In this document: piece after piece, positions 10,330 through 18,307 of the stretch
Layout of the letters: each line of letters begins with the position of its first letter
Position numbering within the stretch: position 1 is the first letter of the stretch
Assembly (NCBI RefSeq): GCF_029846275.1
Contig: NZ_JARVWS010000001.1
Coordinates: forward strand, 62,001 to 126,000
Length of the DNA: 64,000 nucleotides
Reading direction: 5' to 3'
Source of the DNA: Nocardioides sp. CER19
Lineage (GTDB): Bacteria; Actinomycetota; Actinomycetes; Propionibacteriales; Nocardioidaceae
The notes under the pieces: generated by a model
The model's database searches: none
Told to the model about the DNA's origin: nothing
Seen by the model: the letters and a program-made list of their open reading frames with translations, nothing else
Translations under genes and position numbers: made by a program

Positions 10330-11067
10330 TCACAGACGCAGCGAGCTCAACAGCCCGCCGACGAGCGGGACGATGCCGATCAGCAGGAAGGACGGGAGCA
10401 GGCAGACGCCGAGCGGCACGGCCGCCTTCACCCCGACGCGCCGGGCCCGGTCCTCCGCGTCAGCGCGCGCCGCGCGCGCCAGCTCGTCGCCGAGGCGCTC
10501 CACCGAGGCGACCACGCTCGCTCCCGACGACTGTCCTCGGGCGAGGGCACGGCCGAGCGGCGCGAGGGCCGGCTCCTGGGCGAGCGCCTCCCACACGGCG
10601 ACCGGAGACGAACCGAGCCGCAGCCGTGCCGCGGCACCGGCGAGTCGCGCCCCACCCGGGCCCGGCAGGGCGTCGGCGACCGCCTGGACGGCCTCGACGG
10701 GCGCGGCACCGGCCGCCAGCGCCGCCGCGAGCAGGCGGGCGAGGTGGGGCAGCTCGCGGCGCAGCTCCTCCCGCTCGCGGCGTACGCCGGCCGGCTCGGC
10801 GCGATCGATCGCCCTCCAGCAGCCGGCGGCTGCGAACGGGGCAGCGACACTGCCGACCAACCCGCCGACGAGGGTGACGGTGGCGATCCCGGCGAGCAGG
10901 CTGAGTGGCAGCCGGTAGCGCCTCATCCAGTCGCCCCCGTCGACGGCGCTCGCGCGCACGCTGGTGGTCCGGCGCGGCTCGACGACGGGCGCGCGGGCCC
11001 GCGGGAGGAGCGCCACCGCGAGTCCGGCGAGGACGGCCGCTGCACCGACGACCAGAGGCTGGCTCAT
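10330..11067 (-). CDS. tadC: Type II secretion F-family protein (TadC-like)
   Basis: Polytopic inner-membrane platform protein of 245 residues with a GspF domain. Hydrophobic spans lie near 2-20, 52-78 and 215-240, and the cytoplasmic GspF core (LARLLAAALAAGAAPVEAV, then LARGQSSGASV) sits between. Start ATG 11067 overlaps the upstream gene stop (ATGA at 11064-11067). With TadB it forms the membrane base on which the ATPase acts. It is shorter than proteobacterial TadC, as usual for actinobacterial versions. Confidence 0.82.
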   Translation of the reverse strand: MSQPLVVGAAAVLAGLAVALLPRARAPVVEPRRTTSVRASAVDGGDWMRRYRLPLSLLAGIATVTLVGGLVGSVAAPFAAAGCWRAIDRAEPAGVRREREELRRELPHLARLLAAALAAGAAPVEAVQAVADALPGPGGARLAGAAARLRLGSSPVAVWEALAQEPALAPLGRALARGQSSGASVVASVERLGDELARAARADAEDRARRVGVKAAVPLGVCLLPSFLLIGIVPLVGGLLSSLRL

Positions 11068-11825
11068 GGCGACTCCACCCCTCGTGCGATCGCCTCGATC
11101 CACCACAGGCCGACCCAGCCGAACACCAGGCCCGCGCCGAGACAGACCAGGCCGGCCGGGGTGCCGAGGAGGAACCCCCACGGGTCGCCGCCGACCCCAC
11201 TGCCCATCGCGAGTGCCGCGAGCGGCAGGAGCGCGACGAGCTTGGCGGTCGCGCGGGCCGAGGCGAGCTCGCCGTCCACGACGCGCCGGGTCGCCTGCTG
11301 GGCGCGCAGGTCGAGGGCGACGCGGTCGACGGCACCGGCCAACCCCTGCCCCGTGCGGTGCGCGACCTGCCAGGCGGCCGCCACCCAGCGCAGGCCGTCG
11401 GCCCCGGGCGTGAGCGCTGCTCGGCGCAACGCGTCCGGCACGTCGGCACCGACCCGTGCCGCTTCGGCGACCGGCGCCAGCAGCGGCCACTCAGCGCCCG
11501 CCCTGGCGAGGGCCCGCCCCGGCGGACGCCCGGCCGCGAGCTCGGCGGCGAGCCGCTCGCAGACCTCGACCAGGGCGGCCCCGGTGCGGTGGGCCGCCAG
11601 TCGGGCCGCGCGGCGGCGCCACAGCATGGCGGCGCCGAGCGCGCCGGCCGAGACGGCGACGGCCAGGGCCAGCACGCGGGGCGGAGCGACGAAGCACAGG
11701 GCGGCCACGGCGAGGAGGGGCAGGAGCACCGGACGAGTCGACCGCCGCAGCGACAGGCGCGGCCTGGGCAGCACGGCCGCCGCCGCACTGGCCGCCACCG
11801 CGGCGAGGAGGCCCACGGTGGTCAT
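11064..11825 (-). CDS. tadB: Type II secretion F-family protein (TadB-like)
   Basis: A 253-residue GspF-domain platform protein with N-terminal spans near 5-20 and 32-68 and C-terminal spans near 195-245. The conserved amphipathic GspF stretch (CERLAAELAAGRPPGRALA) lies near 88-106. The start ATG 11825 overlaps the cpaF stop (ATGA at 11822-11825). Longer frames upstream overlap cpaF deeply and are not credible. It is the partner of the adjacent TadC-like protein in Flp pilus assembly. Confidence 0.82.
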   Translation of the reverse strand: MTTVGLLAAVAASAAAAVLPRPRLSLRRSTRPVLLPLLAVAALCFVAPPRVLALAVAVSAGALGAAMLWRRRAARLAAHRTGAALVEVCERLAAELAAGRPPGRALARAGAEWPLLAPVAEAARVGADVPDALRRAALTPGADGLRWVAAAWQVAHRTGQGLAGAVDRVALDLRAQQATRRVVDGELASARATAKLVALLPLAALAMGSGVGGDPWGFLLGTPAGLVCLGAGLVFGWVGLWWIEAIARGVESP

Positions 11826-12988
11826 CGCCGCTCCAGCAGCGCGGTGAGCCGGCCGGCGCCCGGCTCCTCGACGAGGCCGCCGTCGGTCGGGAACGACGCC
11901 GCCAGCTCCATCCGCACCAGCCCGTCGTGCTGCCGGACCGGGACGGCGACCTGGGCGAGCCGGCGCCGCCCGTCGCGTGCGCGCTGCAGGTGCAGCACCA
12001 GGTCGACCCCGGACGCGAACTGGCTGTGCGTCGCCTCCCGGCCGAGCCCGGCCGCGAGCGCGAGCGCCTCGACCCGGGCCGGCACGTCGAGCGCTGAGTT
12101 GGCGTGCAGGGTGCCGCACCCGCCCTCGTGACCGGTGTTGAGGGCCGCGAGGAGGTCGACCACCTCACCGCCGCGCACCTCCCCGACCACGAGGCGGTCG
12201 GGCCGCATCCGGAGCGCCTGTCGGACGAGCGTCCGCAGCTCGACGGCTCCGGCGCCCTCGATGTTGGGCGGCCGCGCCTCGAGCCCGACCACGTGCGGGT
12301 GGTCGGGGCGCAGCTCGGAGGCGTCCTCGACCAGCACGAGCCGCTCCTCCGGACCCACCAGGCCGAGCAGCGACGCGAGCAGGGTCGTCTTGCCGCTGCC
12401 CGTGCCGCCGCTCACGAGGAATGCCATGCGGGCCGCGACGACAGCGCGCAGCAGCGCCGCTCCGGCGCCGGTGAGGGTGCCGGCAACGACGAGCTCATCG
12501 AGCGAGAACGAGCGCCGCGAGGGCACGCGCAACGAGATGACGGTGCCCGGTCGCGCGAGCGGCGCCAGCACTGCGTGGAAGCGGGTGCCGTCGGCCAGCC
12601 GCAGGTCGACGAAGGGCGCCGCGTCGTCGAGTCGTCGACCTCCCGCGGCCGCCAACCGCTGCGCCAGGCGTCGCACCGACCCCTCGCCGGGGAAGGTGAC
12701 GTCGGCCTGCTCCAGCCCATGGCCGCGGTCGACGAAGACCTGCTCCGGACCGTTGACGAGGACGTCGGTCACGCCCGGCAGCCGCAGCAGCGGCTCGAGC
12801 GGGCCGGCACCGACGACGTCGCGGCGGAGCAGCTCGTAGACCGTGAGCACGGTCGCGTCACCGACCGGTCGGCCGGCCGCCCGCAGGCCCTCGGCCACCC
12901 GGTGCGGCGTGAGGTCTCCCGGCGTTCGGGCCAGCCAGTCGCGGACCTCGTCGACGACCTCGGGCGCGAGGTCGACGACCGCGCTCAC
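11822..12988 (-). CDS. cpaF: Tad/CpaF secretion ATPase
   Basis: Hexameric motor ATPase of the VirB11/CpaF family, 388 residues. An N-terminal helical domain is followed by Walker A SGGTGSGKTT near 190-199, an Asp box with LVLVEDASEL, Walker B VGEVRGGEV near 265, and a His box NTGHEGGCGTLHANSA near 280. It powers Flp pilus extension, and possibly retraction, from the cytoplasmic face. The start is GTG 12988, overlapping the upstream gene stop (GTGA). The longer frame to 13723 is only antisense-type coding noise over tadZ. Confidence 0.92.
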   Translation of the reverse strand: MSAVVDLAPEVVDEVRDWLARTPGDLTPHRVAEGLRAAGRPVGDATVLTVYELLRRDVVGAGPLEPLLRLPGVTDVLVNGPEQVFVDRGHGLEQADVTFPGEGSVRRLAQRLAAAGGRRLDDAAPFVDLRLADGTRFHAVLAPLARPGTVISLRVPSRRSFSLDELVVAGTLTGAGAALLRAVVAARMAFLVSGGTGSGKTTLLASLLGLVGPEERLVLVEDASELRPDHPHVVGLEARPPNIEGAGAVELRTLVRQALRMRPDRLVVGEVRGGEVVDLLAALNTGHEGGCGTLHANSALDVPARVEALALAAGLGREATHSQFASGVDLVLHLQRARDGRRRLAQVAVPVRQHDGLVRMELAASFPTDGGLVEEPGAGRLTALLERR

Positions 12989-14022
12989 GCCGCCGCCGGC
13001 ATCAGCCCGAGCACCGTCTGGGCGGCGCGGCCCAGCGGGCCGCGCCTCGACCGCACGGGGCCGAGGCCGAGGTCGATGGCCTCGGCGAGCCCGCGCTGGT
13101 CGCCCATCGCCGCGATCAACGGGACGCCGACGGCGCGGGCGACGGCCTCGGGCTCCGCCCCACCGCCTCGTACGACGAGCCGCAGCCGCGACCGGTCGCC
13201 GAACCGCGCCACCAGCCGAGCCGCCGACGCGATGCCGGTCACCGAGGCCGTGACGACGAGCAGCACCTGGTCGCACCGGTTGACCAGATCGTCGGTGACC
13301 GGGTCGCCGGCGCGCGGCAGGTCGACGACGACCGTGTCGTGGCCGCGACGTGCCGCGGAGAGGACCTCGCGGACCGTCGCCACGTCGAGATCGCGGGGAT
13401 CGCCGGTGGCCCAGGTGAGCACGGCCAGGTCGGCGTACCGCGGCAGGCCCTCTCTCAGCGAGCGCGCGCTGAGCCTGCCGGCCGTGCGGGCCAGCTCGCC
13501 CCAGCGCACCCCCGGTCTCTCCTCGAGCCCGAGGACCCGGTCGGCGCCCGGCCCCAGCGGATCGGCGTCGATGACCACGGTCGGGCCGCCACGGGCGGCG
13601 AGCTGGGCCAGGGCGCAGGCGAACGTCGTCGCGCCGGCACCCCCCGATCCGGCCATGAGCCCGATGGTCAGGCCGCGAGCCCGGCCGACGTCGCCGACGT
13701 CGCCGAGGACGGCCGCCAGCCACTCCGCCGAGCCGGGCAGCAGGGCGACCCCCTCGGCGCCGACCGCCAGCGCCGTCCGGAACAGCGCGTCGGGAGCGCT
13801 GCCCCAGGCCACCACGTGGACGCCGTCACGGCGCGGCGGGGCGGCGCGGGCCACCTCGGGCGCGAGGTCCGCACCGAGCAGCACCAGTGCTGCCGAGGAC
13901 CAGCCACGCAGCGCGGCGCCGACGTCAGCGGCGACGTCGGGCGTGGTGCCGGCCGCGGCGCAGAGCCGGACCAGCTCGTCGAGGAGGGTCTCGTCGGCCG
14001 TGATGAGGAGCGCGTGGGTCAT
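12985..14022 (-). CDS. TadZ/CpaE-like P-loop protein (Ssd/Rv3660c type)
   Basis: A 345-residue MinD/ParA-superfamily protein that begins the tad operon. An N-terminal receiver-like domain (1-115) precedes the ATPase domain. The deviant Walker A stretch reads AGSGGAGATT near 122-131 and lacks both lysines expected in KGGxGKT, so ATP hydrolysis is doubtful. Walker B-like VVIDADPLG and VVVDLPRAG follow. Known relatives place the pilus machine at the pole (TadZ/CpaE). The mycobacterial Ssd protein has been described as septum-site related. It is divergent from the HAD hydrolase across 116 bases. Confidence 0.8.
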   Translation of the reverse strand: MTHALLITADETLLDELVRLCAAAGTTPDVAADVGAALRGWSSAALVLLGADLAPEVARAAPPRRDGVHVVAWGSAPDALFRTALAVGAEGVALLPGSAEWLAAVLGDVGDVGRARGLTIGLMAGSGGAGATTFACALAQLAARGGPTVVIDADPLGPGADRVLGLEERPGVRWGELARTAGRLSARSLREGLPRYADLAVLTWATGDPRDLDVATVREVLSAARRGHDTVVVDLPRAGDPVTDDLVNRCDQVLLVVTASVTGIASAARLVARFGDRSRLRLVVRGGGAEPEAVARAVGVPLIAAMGDQRGLAEAIDLGLGPVRSRRGPLGRAAQTVLGLMPAAA

Positions 14023-14125
14023 GCCGTCGAGGCTTCCCGTGCCCGCCGACGTACCGACCCGGCTCGGCCGGGGGCTGTGGAGCGCCGTTCATCCTGATAC
14101 GCCTGTGGACGACGATCGGCCCCTC

Positions 14126-14131
14126 TACCCT
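14126..14131 (+). promoter_or_regulatory. -10 element for leaderless HAD gene
   Basis: TACCCT, seven bases, ATG at 14139. There is no Shine-Dalgarno sequence. Confidence 0.5.
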
Positions 14132-14138
14132 GGGAACC

Positions 14139-14939
14139 ATGGCAAGCAGCCGGCAAGCGGCGTTCTTCGACCTCGACAAGACGATCATCGCCAAGTCGAG
14201 CACGTTGGCGTTCAGCAAGCCGTTCCAGGCCGGCGGGCTGATCTCCCGCAAGGCCCTGCTGCGCAGCGTCTACTCCCAGTTCGTCTACGTCGTCGGTGGC
14301 GCCGACCACGACCAGATGGAGAAGATGCGCCGGTTCATGTCCGAGCTGGTCGGCGGGTGGGACGTCGAGACGGTCCGGGACATCGTCGCCGACACGCTGC
14401 ACAACATCGTCGACCCGCTCGTCTACGACGAGGCGGTCCAGCTCATCGAGGAGCACAAGGCGGCCGGACGCGACGTCGTCATCGTCTCGACCAGCGGCCT
14501 CGAGGTGGTCGAGCCGATCGGCGAGATGCTCGGCGCCGACCACGTGGTCGCCACGCGGATGGGCGTGGAGGACGGGCACTACACCGGCGAGATCGTCTAC
14601 TACGCCTACGCCGAGGAGAAGGCCAATGCGGTCCGCGCGCTCGCCGAGGAGCGCGGCTACGACCTCGCCGAGTGCTTCGCCTACAGCGACTCGGCCACCG
14701 ACGTACCCATGCTCGAGGCGGTCGGCCACGCCTTCGCCGTGAACCCCGACCGCGAGCTGCGCCGCACCGCCATGGCCCGCGACTGGCCGATCCTGGTCTT
14801 CACGAAGCCGGTGGCGCTGCGGGGCAGCCTGCCGCTTCCGCCGGCGAAGCAGACGCTCGCGGCACTGGCCGTCGGCGGCGTCGTGGTCGCCGGCGGGGTC
14901 ATCTGGGCCAACGCCAAGCGGCGCCGCGTCGGCGCCTGA
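14139..14939 (+). CDS. HAD-IB family phosphatase (SerB-like)
   Basis: A 266-residue haloacid-dehalogenase phosphatase of subclass IB. Motif I FFDLDKT has the nucleophile and acid/base Asp at 11 and 13. Motif II is VIVSTSG near 109, Lys of motif III lies in EEKANAV, and motif IV is YSDSATDVPML near 183. A helical cap lies between motifs I and II. A C-terminal hydrophobic segment (about 237-256) followed by KRRR suggests membrane anchoring. Relatives beside the tad operon in mycobacteria (Rv3661) have been annotated as phosphoserine-phosphatase-like, but the substrate is unknown. An ncRNA-like intergenic region follows. Confidence 0.85.
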   Translation: MASSRQAAFFDLDKTIIAKSSTLAFSKPFQAGGLISRKALLRSVYSQFVYVVGGADHDQMEKMRRFMSELVGGWDVETVRDIVADTLHNIVDPLVYDEAVQLIEEHKAAGRDVVIVSTSGLEVVEPIGEMLGADHVVATRMGVEDGHYTGEIVYYAYAEEKANAVRALAEERGYDLAECFAYSDSATDVPMLEAVGHAFAVNPDRELRRTAMARDWPILVFTKPVALRGSLPLPPAKQTLAALAVGGVVVAGGVIWANAKRRRVGA

Positions 14940-15003
14940 AGCTCGCCCCGGAGGGGGCCGGACCATCGCCGCCCCGAGGCGGGAAGTCAAGCCGTGGCGG
15001 GGC

Positions 15004-15032
15004 TTGAAGGGGCTCGCAAAGCGGCGTAGACA
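15004..15032 (+). promoter_or_regulatory. Sigma-70-type promoter of candidate ncRNA
   Basis: TTGAAG at 15004-15009, a 17-base spacer, and TAGACA at 15027-15032. This predicts a transcript starting near 15039 in the gene-free stretch. Confidence 0.5.
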
Positions 15033-15038
15033 TGTGGT

Positions 15039-15225
15039 TGGGAGAACTCAAGAGCGCCACACGATCGGGTACCCACGCGGCGATCCACCCTTCCTACAGG
15101 GCGCTGTCAAGGCGGGGAGATAGCCCGCCGGCAGCAATAAAGACGGTGCACGCCTGGTAGCCCGACGATCGTGTGACAAGCGGTGGCATCCGGCCTGTTC
15201 CTCGAGAACCCGGGTGCCACCTGCA
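15039..15225 (+). ncRNA. Candidate Ms1/MTS2823-like regulatory RNA
   Basis: The 359-base space 14940-15298 has no credible gene but holds a promoter and strong RNA structure. Bases 15058-15067 pair perfectly with 15166-15175 (CACACGATCG with CGATCGTGTG), which closes a domain of about 100 bases. That domain includes a GGCGGG/CCCGCC hairpin near 15112-15129. A final 11-bp hairpin at 15183-15220 would end the transcript. The position is telling: abundant RNAs MTS2823/Ms1 of mycobacteria and scr3559 of Streptomyces map to this same neighbourhood between the Rv3661-type gene and the next gene, as I recall. Ms1 binds core RNA polymerase. Size and both ends are predictions, and the strand is inferred from the promoter. 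Confidence 0.45.
15183..15220 (+). terminator. Hairpin ending candidate ncRNA
   Basis: An 11-bp stem (one G-U pair) at 15183-15193 and 15210-15220 with a 16-base loop. No U-tract follows. It may be a terminator or the 3' domain of the RNA. Confidence 0.45.
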
Positions 15226-15250
15226 CGCCGGGCCGCGGAGTCCTCCCGAT

Positions 15251-15300
15251 ACCTCCCGCGACCTCGCGCTACCTCCCGCGACCTCGCGCTACCTCCCGCT
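15251..15300. repeat. Tandem 20-bp repeat, 2.5 copies
   Basis: The unit acctcccgcgacctcgcgct occurs at 15251-15270 and 15271-15290, with a half copy at 15291-15300. It lies just past the 3' end of the Fic-like gene and may be a slippage product. Confidence 0.8.
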
Positions 15301-16027
15301 ACACCGCGTCGCGACGTAGCGGGGATGCCTCCGCACCGGCGGCGAAGGCCTCGGCGCCGTAGAGCAGCCACGCGTGTACGCCGGCCGGCGACCCGCTCGC
15401 GTAGCCGCGCAGGTTCGACTCGTACTCCGCGCGCAGCGCCAGGTGGCCGGCCTCCGGCACGACGAGCGACTTCTCGTCGACGCCGCGCGCGACGAGCACC
15501 AGCCGTTCGGCCGCGCGGGCGACGATCCCGTTGTGCGACGCGAACGGCGCCGCCGTCGCGAGGTCGGCGTGCACGATCGCGGCGACGACGAGCGCCGGCG
15601 CCGACGTCTTGGCCGTCAGGAGGTCGGCGAGGTCCCGCAGCCGCGCCGCCGCATCCGCGGACCGCGGCCGGCCGAGCTCCTCGGCGTCGACCGACCCGGC
15701 GGCCGCCAGCGCGTGCAGCCGGGCCAGCGCCTGCAGCGGCGTGCGCTGCAGCACCGGCACCAGGCCGAGCAGCTCGGTGGACAGCCGCACCGCGTCGCGG
15801 GCGACTGCGTCCCCGCCTGAGGAGCGCACGTCGGCCAGCGTCGACGCCGAGCCCTCGAGCACGGCGGACGCGTGCGCGCCGCGCAGCAGAGACTCGGCGG
15901 TCGTCTCGGGCGAGGTCCGTCGCAGACCCCGGTCGCGCAGCATCACGTCGATCCCGTCCCGCGTGGCGGCGTACGCGGACGACACGCCCTCGAGCGACAC
16001 CAGCCAGGACAACGGATCGGAACTCAC
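15299..16027 (-). CDS. Fic-fold-like protein with degenerate catalytic motif
   Basis: A 242-residue, all-helical, Ala-rich protein at the position of mycobacterial Rv3662c. Residues near 50-56 read SAVLEGS, matching the Fic inhibitory motif [ST]xxxE[GN]. Near 165-178 APFASHNGIVAR aligns with the Fic catalytic motif HxFx[DE]GNGRxxR but has lost the His, acidic residue and first Arg. I therefore infer a Fic-derived protein unlikely to transfer AMP by the classical route. The GTG start at 16027 is preceded by TAGCGT and eight bases with no ribosome-binding site, so it is probably leaderless. A hypothetical protein of another helical fold is the alternative. Confidence 0.7.
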   Translation of the reverse strand: MSSDPLSWLVSLEGVSSAYAATRDGIDVMLRDRGLRRTSPETTAESLLRGAHASAVLEGSASTLADVRSSGGDAVARDAVRLSTELLGLVPVLQRTPLQALARLHALAAAGSVDAEELGRPRSADAAARLRDLADLLTAKTSAPALVVAAIVHADLATAAPFASHNGIVARAAERLVLVARGVDEKSLVVPEAGHLALRAEYESNLRGYASGSPAGVHAWLLYGAEAFAAGAEASPLRRDAV

Positions 16028-16035
16028 GGGTGGCA

Positions 16036-16041
16036 ACGCTA
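16036..16041 (-). promoter_or_regulatory. -10 element for leaderless Fic-like gene
   Basis: TAGCGT on the minus strand, eight bases, GTG at 16027. Confidence 0.45.
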
Positions 16042-16082
16042 GCGGCCCGGTGCCACGGTGCTGGTCGGGGCTGCGCCCCCCT

Positions 16083-16428
16083 TCAGGACTGGTCCGACTC
16101 CCGCAGCGCGACCACGACGCTGGCGATGTGGGTGCGTACGGCGGCCTGGGCGGCCTCCGGATCACGGGCGGCGAGTCCCTCGATGATCGCCAGGTGCTCG
16201 GACAGCGACACCTGCGGACGACCGGGCCGCTAGGCCAGGCGGAACTGGTGCCGGACGTTGCGCGCTCGCAGCCGGCCGATCACCTCGGCGCCGCGGCTGG
16301 CGCCGAGGGACTCGGAGAGGTCCGCCTCCGCGAGGCGCTGGCCGGCGACGAATTCCGTCGAGGATCCCGCAACGGACCGCCGCGGCGACCTCCGTCTGGG
16401 AGACCACCCCTTCGGTACCGACACCCAT
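16083..16428 (-). pseudogene. GntR/FadR-family regulator remnant
   Basis: The remains of a GntR transcription factor with FCD ligand domain. The ATG at 16428 follows AGGGGGG. The winged-helix sequence VAAAVRCGILDG is cut by a frameshift near 16350 and resumes in another frame as EFVAGQRLAEADLSESLGAS. Most of the FCD domain is deleted. A later piece NVRHQFRLA is followed by an in-frame TAG at 16230-16232, and the same frame continues through SLSEHLAIIEGLAARD to a natural stop at 16083-16085. The total is about half the usual 220-240 residues. Three independent lesions argue for a true pseudogene rather than sequencing error. Confidence 0.75.
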
Positions 16429-16541
16429 GGGGACCCCCCTCGCCTCGCTGACCTGCGTCCGCATCCCATCGGCGGCGTTTCGTGTCGCGCCTCATCCCGC
16501 GACGCACGGCACGCCTCCGGAGCCGGGGCGCCGCGCGCGGG

Positions 16542-16547
16542 TAGCCT
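16542..16547 (+). promoter_or_regulatory. -10 element upstream of methyltransferase
   Basis: TAGCCT, seven bases, ATG at 16555. A GAGGG also precedes the ATG but is too close to act as a normal Shine-Dalgarno sequence. Confidence 0.45.
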
Positions 16548-16554
16548 GCGAGGG

Positions 16555-17445
16555 ATGACAGAGCAGGGCCGGGTTTTCGGGAAGGTCGCGGAGAGCTACG
16601 ACCGCGGCCGGCCGACCTATCCGCGTGCGGCCGTGGAGTGGCTGGTCGGCGCCGGACAGCGGTCGGTCCTCGAGCTCGGTGCCGGGACCGGCAAGCTGAC
16701 CCGCACCCTCGTCGAGCTCGGTCACGACGTGCACGCGACGGAGCCCGACGAGGCCATGCTCCAGGTGCTGCGCCGCAACCTGCCGGACCTCCGCTCGTCC
16801 CTCGGCAGCGCCGAGCGCATCCCCGCGCCCGACCTGACCTACGACGTCGTGATCGCCGGGCAGGCCTTCCACTGGTTCGACCTCGAGAAGGCCCTGCCCG
16901 AGATCTCGCGGGTGCTCGCCCCGGGCGGCACGCTGGCGCTCGCCTGGAACCAGCGCGACGAGTCCATCCCGTGGGTGCGCAAGCTGGGCCGGCTCATCGA
17001 GCGGCCGATCGAGTCGATGGACCCGAGCGAGCCGCTCCTCGACTCGGGCTGCTTCGAGGGTGTCGAGCACGGCCAGTACTCGTTCTGGCAGACGATCGAT
17101 CGCCAGAGCGTCGTCGACCTGGTGCTGTCGCGCTCCAACATCGCGATGCGCTCCGACGAGGAGCGCGAGGCGAAGCGGCGCGAGGTGCTCGCGTTCTACG
17201 ACGACTACGGCCGCGGGATGGACGGCATGCAGCTGCCCTACACGTGCATGGCCTACCGCGCGACCGTCGTCCCGCAGGTGCCCGCGCGGCCGACGGCGCC
17301 GCCCATGCCGACGACGTTCATCTCCTCCGACCGCAACGCGCTGACCGACACGGCCCAGGCGTTGCCGCGGATCCTCGACAGCCTGCCCGACGACGGCCCT
17401 GACTCGGGCGGCTCGAGCAGCATGGTGCTCATCGACTTCCGCTAG
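16555..17445 (+). CDS. Class I SAM-dependent methyltransferase
   Basis: A 296-residue methyltransferase of the Methyltransf_11/UbiE-like group. Motif I is LELGAGTGKLTRTL near 38-51, motif II is TEPDEAML near 62, and the post-motif VIAGQAFHWFD near 99-109 is typical of small-molecule enzymes in this family. A Pro-rich C-terminal tail (about 240-296) is unusual. The start ATG 16555 agrees with the -10 spacing. It ends overlapping the convergent SDR gene by four bases. The substrate is unknown. Confidence 0.85.
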   Translation: MTEQGRVFGKVAESYDRGRPTYPRAAVEWLVGAGQRSVLELGAGTGKLTRTLVELGHDVHATEPDEAMLQVLRRNLPDLRSSLGSAERIPAPDLTYDVVIAGQAFHWFDLEKALPEISRVLAPGGTLALAWNQRDESIPWVRKLGRLIERPIESMDPSEPLLDSGCFEGVEHGQYSFWQTIDRQSVVDLVLSRSNIAMRSDEEREAKRREVLAFYDDYGRGMDGMQLPYTCMAYRATVVPQVPARPTAPPMPTTFISSDRNALTDTAQALPRILDSLPDDGPDSGGSSSMVLIDFR

Positions 17446-18236
17446 ACCCCGCGCCAGTCAGCACCCTTCGCGTCGTGCCCGTGCGCGGCCATGAGCATCA
17501 GCCCGCCGTCAACGGCGTACGACGACCCGGTGACGTAGGCCGCCCGCGGCGACGCCAGGAAGGCGATCACGGAGGCGACCTCGGCGACGTGCCCGGGCCG
17601 GCCGACGGGGTTCCCGGGGCGCTCGACCCGGTAGGCGTCCTGCTCCGCCTGCCCGGTCATCTCGGTGGCGATCTCGCCCGGGGCGACCGCGTTGACCGTG
17701 ATGCCGTGCACGCCGAGCTCGAGGGCCATCACCTTCGTGAGCATGCCGAGCCCCGCCTTGGCGGTGCAGTAGGCGGCCGACCCGTAGCGCGGGACGTGCT
17801 CGTGGACGCTCGTCACGTTGACGATGCGGCCGCCCCGGCCGGCGTCGACCATCCGCTGCGCGGCCCGCTGGGCGCACTGGAACGGGCCGTCGAGATCGGT
17901 GGCGAGCACCTGTCGCCACCGGTCGACGGAGAGGTCGAGCGCGGGGTCGCTGTGGCCCGTGCCGGCGACGTTGACGAGCACGCCGACGCCACCGAGCTGG
18001 TCCCCGAGCCGGTCGACGACGTCTCCGGCGATGGGCGAGGCGGCGTCGAAGGGCTCCACGACGGCGCGCTGGCCGCGCGCCTCGACGGCCTTGACGGTCT
18101 CGGCGAGCGCGTCGAGGTCGTGGTGGGCCGTCAGCCCGAGGTCGTAGCCCTCCGCAGCGAGCAGCTCGGCGGTCGCGGCCCCGATGCCGGAGTCGCTTCC
18201 GGTGACGATGGCGAGGCGAGGATAGGTACCGGTCAT
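17442..18236 (-). CDS. SDR family oxidoreductase
   Basis: Short-chain dehydrogenase/reductase, about 264 residues. The Rossmann motif TGSDSGIG lies near 12-19, NVAGTG near 92, catalytic Ser in NVTSVHEH near 142, and YCTAK near 155-159 with Tyr and Lys. It belongs to the classical SDR class and usually uses NAD(P)H. The start is taken at ATG 18236. ATG 18254 is an alternative six codons longer, and neither has a clear ribosome-binding site. A 16-bp hairpin lies just upstream at 18269-18307, dividing it from the chelatase remnant. The substrate cannot be deduced. Confidence 0.85.
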   Translation of the reverse strand: MTGTYPRLAIVTGSDSGIGAATAELLAAEGYDLGLTAHHDLDALAETVKAVEARGQRAVVEPFDAASPIAGDVVDRLGDQLGGVGVLVNVAGTGHSDPALDLSVDRWRQVLATDLDGPFQCAQRAAQRMVDAGRGGRIVNVTSVHEHVPRYGSAAYCTAKAGLGMLTKVMALELGVHGITVNAVAPGEIATEMTGQAEQDAYRVERPGNPVGRPGHVAEVASVIAFLASPRAAYVTGSSYAVDGGLMLMAAHGHDAKGADWRGV

Positions 18237-18268
18237 GGGGAACTGGGTACCCATGTCGTCGGGGAGGG

Positions 18269-18307
18269 GTGAGCGCCGGCGCGACCCGAGTTCGCGCCGG
18301 CGCTCAC
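18269..18307 (-). terminator. Perfect 16-bp hairpin between chelatase remnant and SDR
   Basis: A 16-bp perfect GC-rich stem (18269-18284 with 18292-18307) and a seven-base loop. It overlaps the stop of the cbiX remnant, whose terminator it probably was. No U-tract is present. Confidence 0.65.

Noticed and set aside
14023..14138. Possible 6C RNA between the TadZ-like and HAD genes, as in mycobacteria
   Set aside because: No pair of C-rich hairpin loops is present on either strand. Only a weak GC palindrome was seen.
15240..15300. CRISPR-like repeats
   Set aside because: The 20-bp units are directly adjacent without spacers, so this is a plain tandem repeat.
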